This document shows positions 24,014 to 33,289 of a stretch of DNA of 64,000 nt, piece after piece (the first letter of the stretch is position 1; each line of letters starts with the position of its first letter). Source of the stretch: Ignavibacteria bacterium UBA2333. Its GTDB lineage: Bacteria; Bacteroidota; Ignavibacteria; Kapaibacteriales; Kapaibacteriaceae. Below the pieces are notes generated by a model. That model was not told where the DNA came from, did no database searches, and saw only the letters and a list, made by a program, of their open reading frames with translations. The translations under genes were made by a program, and so were the position numbers. The stretch covers positions 1 through 64,000 of the forward strand of contig DDUR01000051.1 of the NCBI GenBank assembly GCA_002344895.1, written 5' to 3'.

Positions 24014-26379
24014 TCGGCCCCTTGCGCCCCTTTCTGACACTCTTGATGTTTGTGCTCCTGTCAGCAGTGACAGAAGCACGAGATCCACAGTTTATCACAA
24101 AGAACTCTGAGGGGAAGGAGTTCTGGTTGTGTTTTATGAAGAACTTCCGCGAGTCGGCACCAAATGAGCGGCCGGCACGATCTGAAGGTCTAAAACTGCA
24201 GCTCTTTCTGACGAGTTCTTACGACGCAAAGGCACGGGTACAAATCGCTCAGATCGGCTTTGATCAAGAATATGTGATCAAGGCAAATACGGTCTTTAAT
24301 GTCCAGCTTCCTCCGTCTGCGCAGCTCAAGGCATCCGAAACGGCAGAACAGCTTGCCGTCCACATTACTGCCGACACAGCAATTGCAGTCTACGGCTTAA
24401 ATAGCCGTTTTCAGACAACAGACACCTACATGGGATTGCCGATCGACGTACTCGGCACAGAGTATAGAGCCGTAGGATATACAAAACTCAGCGGTGAGTT
24501 AATGAGTGCTGTGAGTGTTGTCGCTACGGAAGATGGGACGGAAGCAACGATTACACCAACAGCGAACACGTCGACGGGAAAACGAGCTGGACAGCCATTT
24601 ACCGTTCGTCTCAAACGCGGCGATGTCTACACGATCTACGCTCGATTTGAATCAATCGGCACGTGTGATCTCACGGGAACACATGTCTCGGCAAACAAGA
24701 AGATTGCGGTTTTTAGTGGACATCAGTGCGCTTATGTGCCGCCCAAGGTTGAGGCATGTAATCACTTAGTTGAGCAACTGCCGCCAATCTCGGCTTGGGG
24801 TAAACACTATTACCTTGGTAATCTCCGGGAGCGTTCGCGATATACATACCGCGTTATCGCAGCAGAAACGTCAACACGAGTATTTGAGGACGCGCGCCTC
24901 GTAGCAGTCCTGCGTGCTGGAGAGTACTTCGAGAACCTCAATGTGAATCGGCATGTGCAGGTAACTGCAGACAAGCCAATTCTTGTCGCTCAGTTTGCGC
25001 AGGGATTCCGGAATGGCGACAGTGTGGGCGATCCAATGATGATCCTCGTGAGCCCAACACAACAGTTCCTAAAACAATATAGATTTGCAACACCAATTAA
25101 TGGTCAGTGGCATCACTACATCAACGTTGTTGCACCGACGGGCTCTATCTCGTCGATACGATTAAACGGCCGTCGAATCGACTCAACACAGTTCTCCGTT
25201 CTCGGCGAAAGTCGATACAGTATTGCCCAAGTACCCGTCCCCTTTGGTACGCACTTAATAAAAGGTGATACGGCCTTCGGATTGTATTCGTACGGATTTG
25301 GATATGGTGCAGATGCCTACGATGCATATGGGAATATGACTGGACAGTCGTTTTTTGAATTAGATAAACTCGTTGACACGTTGCCTCCGCTGGCAGATGG
25401 ACGAAGTGTACGAGACGACTACTTTGTGATGTTTCGTGATGACAGAACATCGGATCGTGGTATGAAGTCGGTCCGCGTGTTGACCTCTACAGCACTAGAG
25501 GCACAGATTCCCAAGATTGACGAGGGTGCACCACAGGTATCTGTTCGACTTCGACCGAGTGCACCTGGTGTAAGTGGACGCGTTGTTTTTCGTGCTACGG
25601 ACGCTGCCGGGAATGAGGCAGACTACACCGTCTGCTATGTCTTTGATAGTCGCACCGAACGGTATGGTTATATCTTGACGCCAGGATCTGATGCTGTATG
25701 TGCGTCAGAAGGGGCATGGATGGTAGGGGCATGGGCTTCGATTCGCCATACGTATCATAACTCGTCGTTCCGTCAATCTGGTAATCTTACAGGAGAAGGT
25801 GTATTTACTGGTGGACAGGGGATTGGCGGCTGGGGCGGACTTCTCGTTGGACGAAGGTTATCACAGGACTTTGTCCTCTCGGGTCGACTATCTATTTCAT
25901 CCATTGGTGGTGAACTCCTGTCTGCTGATACCACTCGTAGACAAATACTTGACACATCAAGCGGGCGATCGGTATCATACACCGAGGGCACACTTGTAGG
26001 AGTATCAGCCCCGCAAATGTCGATTGGTATTGCGGCAGAGTTCTTTCCGCTTAGATTCTTTTATGTCTTTGGTGGACTCCAGACGACACTATCGCTTGGT
26101 TCAGCCGCTGACGTGCGCCGAACGATACTCGAGCCATCATTTGCCGTATATGACGAAACGGGAGAGCGTGAGCGTTCAAGTGAACCTACATCACTTGATT
26201 CGTGGAATACGTTACGATTTGGTGTGTTTGGCGGTCTAGGTGCGACCTATCCAATAACCTTTAGAATGTCTGTCTTTGTTGAGGGCCAATACACCACGGA
26301 TTTTGGCAACGTACTTTCTGATGCAGACTGGTCATTAGAAGATGTTGGTATCAATCTTGGTGTGCGATACCGGTTTTAA
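24010..26379 (+). CDS. IgGFc-binding-like domain fused to an outer-membrane beta-barrel
   Basis: A 789-residue protein. After a signal peptide (to about residue 24) an IgGFc-binding-like N-terminal region spans about 30-460: 'GKEFWLCFMKNF', 'VHITADTAIAVYGLNS', 'SVVATEDGTEATITPT', 'KKIAVFSGHQCAYVP', 'EQLPPISAWGKHYYLG', 'GDPMMILVSPTQQFLKQYRF'. A second beta domain ('AQIPKIDEGAPQVSVRLRPS') leads to a C-terminal part (about 580-789) of alternating strands ending in 'VGINLGVRYRF', the terminal Phe typical of outer-membrane barrels. It is paralogous to 46190-49174, which instead ends in a T9SS tail. GTG start at 24010 overlaps the previous stop. Self-anchored adhesin is the most likely role. Confidence 0.72.
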   Translation: MIGPLRPFLTLLMFVLLSAVTEARDPQFITKNSEGKEFWLCFMKNFRESAPNERPARSEGLKLQLFLTSSYDAKARVQIAQIGFDQEYVIKANTVFNVQLPPSAQLKASETAEQLAVHITADTAIAVYGLNSRFQTTDTYMGLPIDVLGTEYRAVGYTKLSGELMSAVSVVATEDGTEATITPTANTSTGKRAGQPFTVRLKRGDVYTIYARFESIGTCDLTGTHVSANKKIAVFSGHQCAYVPPKVEACNHLVEQLPPISAWGKHYYLGNLRERSRYTYRVIAAETSTRVFEDARLVAVLRAGEYFENLNVNRHVQVTADKPILVAQFAQGFRNGDSVGDPMMILVSPTQQFLKQYRFATPINGQWHHYINVVAPTGSISSIRLNGRRIDSTQFSVLGESRYSIAQVPVPFGTHLIKGDTAFGLYSYGFGYGADAYDAYGNMTGQSFFELDKLVDTLPPLADGRSVRDDYFVMFRDDRTSDRGMKSVRVLTSTALEAQIPKIDEGAPQVSVRLRPSAPGVSGRVVFRATDAAGNEADYTVCYVFDSRTERYGYILTPGSDAVCASEGAWMVGAWASIRHTYHNSSFRQSGNLTGEGVFTGGQGIGGWGGLLVGRRLSQDFVLSGRLSISSIGGELLSADTTRRQILDTSSGRSVSYTEGTLVGVSAPQMSIGIAAEFFPLRFFYVFGGLQTTLSLGSAADVRRTILEPSFAVYDETGERERSSEPTSLDSWNTLRFGVFGGLGATYPITFRMSVFVEGQYTTDFGNVLSDADWSLEDVGINLGVRYRF
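24017..24030 (+). repeat. GCCCC-TTGC-GCCCC word
   Basis: Plus-strand copy at the very 5' end of the IgGFc-binding-like gene, within the signal-peptide codons (Gly-Pro-Leu-Arg-Pro). Confidence 0.6.
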
Positions 26380-27149
26380 AATTGTTGCCCCGTTCGCCCT
26401 TTAACGGTTATCCAATCAGCAACTACCGTTGTTAGGAACGTCTCGGGATCTGTGAGTGCTGGTACATTAAGCACATGGGCCACCTTGTCACGCGTAGCAT
26501 ACAGCAGCTCAACAGCTTGATCAGGATTCATCTTTCCCCGTCGGGTTTCTGCCAAGACCTCGCGGATAGTATCTACATCGTGTTCGCTGAGCGCTTCAAC
26601 TCCTGGATATGTTACCAATCCAGAAGTAGGCGAGCTGACGTAGAGTGAATCAAGCGATACCTGTTGGCTGAGTTTGACGACCGTCGTACCGGCGGCCATA
26701 TCTCCGAGCCGTTGCCCGTTCTTTGACGAGACCATTGCGATAATGGCGGGAACGCCAAAAAAAAGATTAATCTCGAAAATCCCGATAGCCCATCGAGCAA
26801 AGTAGTTGCCAACTGTTGCCTGCGTGCCATCAAGGCGTACCACTCTAATCTTCATGGCCTTCTTCCCGATGGTCTGCCCTTTCATGAGTGACTCGGAAAT
26901 TGGCGTGTAGAGGATGCAACCAAGGAAGCAGATGACACCGATAACAACGACGATGGTAATCGCTGCGTCTGTTGACTCTGATCCTTGCACGACTCCCACA
27001 GCGAGTAGTGCAAGTAAAAAATACACCACATAGAAAGTCACGAGAGTAATCACGGCATCAATGATGAATGCCACAAGCCGTTCTCCGAAATTTGCTTTTG
27101 GAAACCGGATTTCAACATTCTGAGCTGTTTCGATTGCTATGTAGTTCAT
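26376..27149 (-). CDS. RDD-family membrane protein
   Basis: A 257-residue inner-membrane protein. The RDD domain is clear: 'FGERLVAFIIDAVITL' (RxxxxxxD), 'MKGQTIGKKAMKIRVVRLDG' and a last helix region 'KNGQRLGDMAAGTTVVK', with four hydrophobic segments. A C-terminal cytoplasmic part of about 85 residues (DVDTIREVLAETRRGKMNPDQAVELLYATRDKVA) is less common. RDD proteins are poorly understood; some are Na+/H+ antiporter-like. It is divergent from the SpoIIM operon, an association seen in many bacteria. It ends in a 4-bp convergent overlap with the gene at 24010. Confidence 0.85.
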   Translation of the reverse strand: MNYIAIETAQNVEIRFPKANFGERLVAFIIDAVITLVTFYVVYFLLALLAVGVVQGSESTDAAITIVVVIGVICFLGCILYTPISESLMKGQTIGKKAMKIRVVRLDGTQATVGNYFARWAIGIFEINLFFGVPAIIAMVSSKNGQRLGDMAAGTTVVKLSQQVSLDSLYVSSPTSGLVTYPGVEALSEHDVDTIREVLAETRRGKMNPDQAVELLYATRDKVAHVLNVPALTDPETFLTTVVADWITVKGRTGQQF

Positions 27150-27183
27150 GATCAAATATCGTCACATAGTCAATAATGCGTGC

Positions 27184-27191
27184 TATCTTTC
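27184..27191 (+). promoter_or_regulatory. Candidate -7 box of the SpoIIM-MoxR operon (TATCTTTC)
   Basis: TATCTTTC differs from TAnnTTTG by the last base and lies about 54 bp before the GTG of the first operon gene, in the divergent 95-bp gap. No clear -33 TTG at the expected distance. Confidence 0.25.
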
Positions 27192-27244
27192 CGCAAATAA
27201 ATGCACACGCTGAACAAAACGCTTTACCGCGGGGGTCATAATCG

Positions 27245-28219
27245 GTGAGAGAGTCTGCATTTGTCCAACAGAGACAAGACCGGTGGCGCGAGATTGAGCA
27301 CGATCTCAGCCGCGTACGATCAACGAATCCAGACCGATTGGCAGAGGATTACATTGAGCTTACGGACGACCTAGCTATCGCAACGGCTCAGTTTCCACAG
27401 AGCCGAGCGATTTCGTACCTCCATAGAATCGCCGCACGTGCACATGCGGCCGTAGTTCGTAATCGACGTACAAAGTTTTCCGATGTCATACGCTGGCTCG
27501 TGTATACCGTGCCGATTACCGTCTCTCGTACACAGCGCCACCTCTTTTTCAGCCTTTGCCTTTCCTTGATTGTTGGAATAGCGTCTGCATATGCTGCAGT
27601 TCAAGATGATGAAATACTTCGAAGTATTATGGGTGACGGATATGTAGATATGACCGCAGATAATATTGCGAATGGTAATCCGATGGCGGTTTATGGCCAA
27701 TCAAGCGAATGGATTATGTTTATACAAATTGCATTAAATAACGTGTATGTCATGTTCATCATGGTTGTTCTCGGACTGATACCATACATTGGTCCGGCAT
27801 TCTACCTCATTCGTAACATGGCAATGATCGGTGCGTTTCATGGCCTATTTATCGTACATGGCGCATTTAGCGAGTTTATGCTCGGAGTGTATATACACGG
27901 AGCTGTTGAGATTACATGCGTGATTATCTCCGCTGGTGCAGGTTTTGCATTAGGTGACGGAATTCTCTTCCCTCGTTCATACTCCCGGTCTGTAGCCTTT
28001 GTACGCTCCACACGAGCCGCCCTGCGACTTTGTGTCTCGTTAATCCCGTTCATAATTCTCGCAGCAGCGCTGGAGTCATTCGTTACCCGCCACGCTGCAT
28101 TGTCCCCTTTCCTCAATGTTCTGGTTATTCTCACGACGTTCGCAAGTATTGTTGCTTACTTCGTTGTTCTTCCAAAAATCCAAACACGCCGTTATGACGC
28201 AGAACCCACACTACATTAA
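27245..28219 (+). CDS. Stage II sporulation protein M-like (SpoIIM/DUF95) membrane protein
   Basis: A 324-residue polytopic protein of the SpoIIM (DUF95) family. After a basic cytoplasmic helical part ('RDIEHDLSRV'-like, 'LTDDLAIATAQFPQSRAISYLHRIAARAHAAV') come about six hydrophobic helices, with 'ALNNVYVMFIMVVLGLIPYIGPAFYLIRNMAMIGAFHG' and 'VYIHGAVEITCVIISAGAGFALG' being typical. In Bacillus SpoIIM works in engulfment; non-sporulating FCB bacteria carry it in the RDD-SpoIIM-DUF4129-MoxR-DUF58 cluster, function unknown. GTG start. The following gene begins 26 bp inside its end. Confidence 0.85.
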   Translation: MRESAFVQQRQDRWREIEHDLSRVRSTNPDRLAEDYIELTDDLAIATAQFPQSRAISYLHRIAARAHAAVVRNRRTKFSDVIRWLVYTVPITVSRTQRHLFFSLCLSLIVGIASAYAAVQDDEILRSIMGDGYVDMTADNIANGNPMAVYGQSSEWIMFIQIALNNVYVMFIMVVLGLIPYIGPAFYLIRNMAMIGAFHGLFIVHGAFSEFMLGVYIHGAVEITCVIISAGAGFALGDGILFPRSYSRSVAFVRSTRAALRLCVSLIPFIILAAALESFVTRHAALSPFLNVLVILTTFASIVAYFVVLPKIQTRRYDAEPTLH

Positions 28220-29075
28220 CATTGATCGAAAACGGGAGTTTAGTGAGATTATCACTGACACACTCACCCTTATTCGCCAAACCATGTCGGTACAGCTGAA
28301 GCTTGTCTTCGTGTATCTTGGACCGCTCATCTTCTTGTCGGCTGCTATAACCACCTTTTTCACGATGGAGAGTGTAGGCTCTATGTCCTCCCTGTCAACC
28401 GATGGTGGACTAGATCAGTATGAAGCGTATACCGCAGGGCAATACGACAATCTGGCCGTTACGTTCGGAAGCAGTATTCTCCAACAGTTGGTTTGTTGGC
28501 TTGTTATGTCCTTGTCACTCTGTAGTATCCGTCAGTATCGCGACGGCAAAGGTGACGTGAACTCTACGGAAGTAATGCGTCATTTCCGCCAAATTTTCTT
28601 TCAAGCATTAGTATCATTCTTTGTGGTGGGCCTCATCGTAGCTTTTTCACTCGTTGGTGTCATAATTGGTGCAGTCATAGCACTGGTGTTTCTCGCACTT
28701 CAACCAGCGGCAATTGTGTTTGAGGACCTGTCTGTATTCCAAGCGATCCGACGCAGTTTTGAACTTGTCCAGAATTCGTGGTGGTTCACATTAGGTGTTC
28801 TACTTCTTCTGTTTGTCCTCCAATCTGTACCCGTCTATGCTGTTTCGTTCGTGTCGGGCATACTTATTGGACTGCGCGCGATTGGCGGCATTCTTGATGA
28901 CTCGGTTGCATTTGACGTGATTACAGCCGTCTTCGTGGCGTTGTCCGGAATAGCTCAGAGTATGCTCTTCGTTGTTATGGGTACTGGCCTTTCTGTGTTG
29001 TTTGCACATCATAAAAAACGTTCATCGAATAACGATATTCAAGACAGGGTTCAAAGTATTGGATCGTCATCATGA
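28194..29075 (+). CDS. Membrane protein, glycerophosphodiesterase membrane-domain-like
   Basis: A 293-residue polytopic protein resembling the membrane domain of glycerophosphoryl diester phosphodiesterases (YjdF/GPDPase_memb type) without a catalytic domain. It opens 'REFSEIITDTLTLIRQTMS', and has several hydrophobic segments including 'ALVSFFVVGLIVAFSLVGVIIGAVIALVFLALQPAAIVFEDL' and 'AIRRSFELVQNSWWFTLGVLLLLFVLQ', the most typical pair. The ATG at 28194 is preferred to an upstream start at 28116 deep in the SpoIIM gene. Its stop overlaps a possible DUF4129 start (ATGA at 29072). Function unknown. Confidence 0.72.
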   Translation: MTQNPHYINIDRKREFSEIITDTLTLIRQTMSVQLKLVFVYLGPLIFLSAAITTFFTMESVGSMSSLSTDGGLDQYEAYTAGQYDNLAVTFGSSILQQLVCWLVMSLSLCSIRQYRDGKGDVNSTEVMRHFRQIFFQALVSFFVVGLIVAFSLVGVIIGAVIALVFLALQPAAIVFEDLSVFQAIRRSFELVQNSWWFTLGVLLLLFVLQSVPVYAVSFVSGILIGLRAIGGILDDSVAFDVITAVFVALSGIAQSMLFVVMGTGLSVLFAHHKKRSSNNDIQDRVQSIGSSS

Positions 29076-29121
29076 TCAATGTTATGAGTAAGTACACGCT
29101 TCTCGTCCACACACTGGCCGA

Positions 29122-29844
29122 ATGCTATGTAAATGTAATGGTGCCAATTCCAAGAATCGGTCCGTCGCACGTTGCTACAGAATCGAGGCCCGTAACCGCT
29201 TCAACGCCGCTGGAACAACCGTAGGTATGATAGATTCAGCGGCACAACAGCGATTTCTCGACAGTCTCGCGGCAAGACCCGAGTACTCGTGGAATGTCAC
29301 ACAACCGCAGATGTCTCTCATGCAGCGCCTTAGAGCGTGGTTCTTTGAGATGTTACGGTCGATTTTTCCGGACATATCCCCAGAGGCGGGATATACGATC
29401 ATCATTTTTGTGCTCGTCGCTCTGTTTGTTCTTGTTGTTCTCATCGTTATGCGATTGAGAGGTGGCCGATATCAACGCATTCGACGCAGACCCCAGGTTG
29501 TGGCACTTGATTCAGAATCAGAGCTGTTACTCGATAATGAGCAACTCGCACAGCGTGCTGTAGCAGAGGGACGTTGGCGCGATGCAGTTCGACATATGTA
29601 TCTCGTCTTTTTGCGAGACCTCCGTGATGCTAACCTGATTGATTGGCGCGCAGAAAAGACAAACCGAGACTACGTACGTGAGGTTTCAACATCGTCCTTC
29701 GCTGAAGCATTCAAGGGTTTAGTGTACGACTTTGAGCGATCATGGTATGGTGCGGATGAAACGACATCGAATGATTTCGAGAGAGTCTCCTTGAATATCA
29801 CTTCGCTCCGACGTGAAGTGTCACAAATGCTGAACCGAAAATGA
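29122..29844 (+). CDS. DUF4129 membrane protein, 5' end probably frameshifted
   Basis: The C-terminal 205 residues are a clear DUF4129 protein: 'QRFLDSLAARPEYSWN', 'SLMQRLRAWFFEMLRSIF', one membrane helix ('GYTIIIFVLVALFVLVVLIVM') and the cytoplasmic 'AVAEGRWRDAVRHMYLVFLRDLRDANLIDWRAEKTNRDYVREV' with a C-terminal helix. The N-terminus as read from 29122 is Cys/Arg-rich and unlikely. A second frame from the coupled ATG at 29072 gives 50 residues ending 'RPVTASTPLEQP' then stops just before GMIDSAAQ. That is what a single-base loss near 29218-29225 would produce. Translation from ATG 29227 is the alternative. Sits between two membrane genes of the MoxR operon. Confidence 0.65.
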   Translation: MLCKCNGANSKNRSVARCYRIEARNRFNAAGTTVGMIDSAAQQRFLDSLAARPEYSWNVTQPQMSLMQRLRAWFFEMLRSIFPDISPEAGYTIIIFVLVALFVLVVLIVMRLRGGRYQRIRRRPQVVALDSESELLLDNEQLAQRAVAEGRWRDAVRHMYLVFLRDLRDANLIDWRAEKTNRDYVREVSTSSFAEAFKGLVYDFERSWYGADETTSNDFERVSLNITSLRREVSQMLNRK

Positions 29845-30998
29845 TTTCCGTACGCACGATATCGTATGGAATATCAGCAATCATATTTGTGGTGCTACTG
29901 CTGATCTTGCTGGACAAAAAAGAGCCCGTAAAATGGGAGTATACCTTTCTTTCGAATTCGACGAATCCCGGGGGCTCCAAGGCCGTCGCAGAGTACCTTC
30001 GTCAAACGACAGGTGTTCACGTCGACGCCTCGCGCCGTCGGCCGCGCAAGGTTGTGTCAGAAATCCCACGGTCGGCCACTTTTGTTCACGCTGCACGCTA
30101 CGTAGATCCGACAATAAGTGATTTCGATGCATTACTTCAGTGGGCTTATGCAGGTGGCCATCTCTACGTAACAGGATTCTATCTCTCTGACGAGATCGAA
30201 AAATCTCTTGATGTTTCTTTTCATTATCAATACGAATCTTCTGACGACACGGTATCGGTCGTGTTTGTGATGTCACGTGATACTGTGTCTGCACCCAGAC
30301 GAGCTCTCGAGTACTACATAACGATAGAGGACACAGCTGTTTGGACTCCGCTTGCAACGATACAACACAGTGACACGCAGGTCGTATTGGCTCGTCGGTC
30401 ATATGGTAACGGTCACATAACAGTATGTTCTGTTGCAGATGCTTTTACTAACCATGGCATCCTCGACACTTCAACCAGACAACTTTCAGTACGGATTGTT
30501 AATGATGTTACGGGTCCGGTTGTATGGGATAACTACCTACGACGAGCAGGAAGCCGTGGCCTTGATGTTGTGATCAATGAATACGAGTCATGGCGGTATG
30601 CGTGGAACATACTCCTCATGTCATCCATTGTCTACGTCGTAATGGCCGCTCGCCGCAGGCAACGTATCATTCCAGAAATCAAACCGGTAAAAAATGCATC
30701 ACTTGAGTTCGTTGAGTCGATTGTTGAGCTCTACTGGAAACGCCGCGATAACGGCAATCTTGGACAAAAGATATCGAAACAGTTCCGTGAACACGTACGT
30801 CGCACCGTACGTGTGTCGGTGCCGATGGATGATGAGGGATACGTGCGATCTGTTGCGGATGCCACTGAACGACGACACGCTGACATGCTTGATCTAGTTC
30901 AGCGGCTCCGATCAGTGGATGCTGGCTGGACGCCGCACAATGAAGAGCTCTATCGCCTTTACCTTGACGTTAAGAACTTTATCAGGGAAACAACATGA
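29841..30998 (+). CDS. DUF4350-domain membrane protein
   Basis: A 385-residue protein of the DUF4350 type: an N-terminal helix (YGISAIIFVVLLLILL), a glutamine-amidotransferase-like periplasmic part ('NPGGSKAVAEYLRQTTGVHV', 'YAGGHLYVTGFYLS', 'YGNGHITVCSVADAFTNHGI'), a second membrane segment 'WNILLMSSIVYVVMAARR' and a cytoplasmic helical tail. It always occurs with DUF4129, MoxR and DUF58; the complex is proposed to act at the membrane, perhaps folding or assembling cell-envelope proteins, but this is not settled. It overlaps both neighbours by 4 bp. Confidence 0.85.
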   Translation: MISVRTISYGISAIIFVVLLLILLDKKEPVKWEYTFLSNSTNPGGSKAVAEYLRQTTGVHVDASRRRPRKVVSEIPRSATFVHAARYVDPTISDFDALLQWAYAGGHLYVTGFYLSDEIEKSLDVSFHYQYESSDDTVSVVFVMSRDTVSAPRRALEYYITIEDTAVWTPLATIQHSDTQVVLARRSYGNGHITVCSVADAFTNHGILDTSTRQLSVRIVNDVTGPVVWDNYLRRAGSRGLDVVINEYESWRYAWNILLMSSIVYVVMAARRRQRIIPEIKPVKNASLEFVESIVELYWKRRDNGNLGQKISKQFREHVRRTVRVSVPMDDEGYVRSVADATERRHADMLDLVQRLRSVDAGWTPHNEELYRLYLDVKNFIRETT

Positions 30999-31957
30999 CA
31001 GAACGCCCACATGTGACCGCCATTCAAGCGAAGGTTGATTCCATTCGCAACGTCATATCGAACATCATCGTTGGACAACCAGCAGCGATTGACATGTTTC
31101 TAGCTGCTCTCGTGAGTAATGGACACATTCTTGTTGAAGGTCCTCCAGGAGTAGCGAAGACGTTACTGGCGCGGCTTATGGCAAAACTCGTGGACGTACC
31201 GTTCACACGAATTCAGTTTACCCCTGATCTGATGCCGGCCGACATTACGGGTACATCTGTCTTTGATCCTCGTACGCTTGAGTTCACGTATCGTAAGGGT
31301 CCAGTGTTTGCCAGTGTTGTCCTTGCGGACGAGATCAATCGTGCGCCCGCAAAAACACAGGCAGCTTTGTTTGAGGCAATGGAAGAACGACAGGTAACCG
31401 TTGACGGTTCTACGTATGGGTTGCCAGACCCCTTTATGGTGGTTGCCACACAGAATCCCATTGAACAAGAGGGCACGTACCGATTGCCCGAGGCACAACT
31501 CGATCGATTCCTGATAAAGATTCTTGTGCCGTATCCAACAGTAACGGAAGAAGCTGACATTCTTCGTAGGCATGGCGCAGGATCTGCTGTTGACGCTGTG
31601 AGTCAAATCCAATCAATCATCTCAGCGGGTGAATTGGCGGCATGGCGAGAGGCCGTTCGCACTGTGATCGTCGAAGATTCTATCATCAACTACATCGCTA
31701 CAATTGTCCACGCAACGCGTACATCAAGCGCACTCTATATTCCCGCCTCTCCGCGAGCTTCGTTGGGTATACTCACGATGGCGAAGGCTATGGCAGTGCT
31801 GCAAGGACGTGACTTTGTTGTGCCTGATGATGTGCAATCTGTTGCTGCTCCTGTCTTACGACATAGAATTCAGCTGCTGCCGGAGCGCGAAATGGAAGGG
31901 TATGTTCCCGATAGTGTCGTTCGTGACATTCTTAAGACGGTCGAAGTACCTCGATGA
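30995..31957 (+). CDS. MoxR-family AAA+ ATPase
   Basis: MoxR AAA+ ATPase of 320 residues. Walker A is GPPGVAKT (49-56), Walker B with the DE is 'VVLADEINRAPAKTQAALFEAMEE', with sensor-1 'VVATQNPIEQEGTYRLPEAQLDRF' and the C-terminal lid 'SPRASLGILTMAKAMAVLQGRDFVVPDD'. MoxR proteins act as chaperones that load metal cofactors or assemble membrane complexes, usually with a VWA-type partner. Here the partner is the next gene, DUF58, whose start overlaps the stop by 4 bp. The operon context is complete and typical. Confidence 0.95.
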   Translation: MTERPHVTAIQAKVDSIRNVISNIIVGQPAAIDMFLAALVSNGHILVEGPPGVAKTLLARLMAKLVDVPFTRIQFTPDLMPADITGTSVFDPRTLEFTYRKGPVFASVVLADEINRAPAKTQAALFEAMEERQVTVDGSTYGLPDPFMVVATQNPIEQEGTYRLPEAQLDRFLIKILVPYPTVTEEADILRRHGAGSAVDAVSQIQSIISAGELAAWREAVRTVIVEDSIINYIATIVHATRTSSALYIPASPRASLGILTMAKAMAVLQGRDFVVPDDVQSVAAPVLRHRIQLLPEREMEGYVPDSVVRDILKTVEVPR

Positions 31958-33285
31958 AGTCATTCTTCCGACAGTGGTATGTCCGTCGTACTGCAGCGTG
32001 GTCACTTGCACTGACAAGTATTCCGGCTATCCTTGACGTATGGATACCTGGAGCACAGTACGTGACGACCCTCGCTGTATTCGCCTGGATTGGAGTTGTG
32101 ATCGCAGAGTCCATTCTCTTGTGGCGTATCCGTCACATGGTTGCGCAACGTACAATGGATGAAAGACTTTCGCTTGGAGATGATAATTATGTCCATGTCG
32201 ACGTGCAAACTGACAGTCCAACGCCACTAAGGTTGACCATCATTGATGAATTACCAATTCAGTTCCAGGCAAGAGATATCGAGTTCGATCTTGATATGCG
32301 GCAGAAGCCCGCTGCACGATGCACCTATGTTGTCCACCCAACACGACGAGGCGCATACGACTACGGATCAATCAATGTTTATGCGCGGACATTCCTTGGA
32401 CTTGTAGAGCGACGTTACTCATTCGAAGCTGCTCGATCCGCAAAGGTATATGCAAGTGTTATCAATATGAAGCGACAAGAGTTGCGGGCATTCTCACAGT
32501 CTGGTAAACCCCACGGTGCGCGTCGAATCAGGCGACTCGGACATACGATGGAGTTCGAGAAAATCAAGCCCTATGTTGCCGGAGATGATCGACGAACCAT
32601 GAACTGGAGGGCTACGGCTCGAGCCGGCGTACCAATGGTGAATCTTTATCAAGATGAGCGGGCACAAGATGTTTACGCCATCATTGATACTGGTCGTGTG
32701 ATGAAGATGCCATTCGTTGGGCTTACGCTTGTTGATCATGCCGTTAATGCTTCACTTGCATTCGCTAACATTGTACTGAAGACTAGTGATCGGGCCGGAC
32801 TCATCGTGTATGATTCGAAAACTTCACGCATTGTTCCTGCTGAGGGGAATGTTCGACATCTCGCAGATATTAATGATGTCTTGTATGCACTTGACACACA
32901 GTTTCTTGAGTCGGATGACGTTCATATGGTGCGTGCCGTTCGTGCGGCGACACACTCTCGTGCACTCTTGATGCTCTACACGAACATCGAAAGTATGAGT
33001 GCTCTCAAGCGTAGGCTGCCGGCATTTCGAGCACTCGCTCGATTCCACGTACTCGTCGTCGTCATCTTTGAGAATACAGAGCTTCGTTCCGTTGCCAACG
33101 AAGAAGTGCGCAATCTTGAGGGCGTCTATCGAACGACCGTTGCCGCAGACTTTGCCCTCACAAAACGTGAGATCGTTGCTGAGCTCCGTCGTATGGGCAT
33201 TTACGCCATCCTGACGGCTCCCGAAGATCTAAGTGCCGCCTCCATAGATGTTTACTTGGAGATGAAGGCACGCGGTGTAATTTGA
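31954..33285 (+). CDS. DUF58-domain protein (VWA-like MoxR partner)
   Basis: A 443-residue DUF58 protein. Two membrane segments occur near the N-terminus ('WSLALTSIPAILDVWIPG', 'YVTTLAVFAWIGVVIAESILLW'), then a beta domain and the DUF58 hallmark 'EFEKIKPYVAGDDRRTMNWRATARAGVPMVNLY' followed by a VWA-like strand 'DVYAIIDTGRVM'. The VWA MIDAS is partial (DTGR), as in many DUF58 proteins. It works with MoxR in an uncharacterised envelope process. Ends 5 bp before the ccmB-like gene, which suggests the operon continues. Confidence 0.9.
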   Translation: MKSFFRQWYVRRTAAWSLALTSIPAILDVWIPGAQYVTTLAVFAWIGVVIAESILLWRIRHMVAQRTMDERLSLGDDNYVHVDVQTDSPTPLRLTIIDELPIQFQARDIEFDLDMRQKPAARCTYVVHPTRRGAYDYGSINVYARTFLGLVERRYSFEAARSAKVYASVINMKRQELRAFSQSGKPHGARRIRRLGHTMEFEKIKPYVAGDDRRTMNWRATARAGVPMVNLYQDERAQDVYAIIDTGRVMKMPFVGLTLVDHAVNASLAFANIVLKTSDRAGLIVYDSKTSRIVPAEGNVRHLADINDVLYALDTQFLESDDVHMVRAVRAATHSRALLMLYTNIESMSALKRRLPAFRALARFHVLVVVIFENTELRSVANEEVRNLEGVYRTTVAADFALTKREIVAELRRMGIYAILTAPEDLSAASIDVYLEMKARGVI

Positions 33286-33289
33286 TGGT

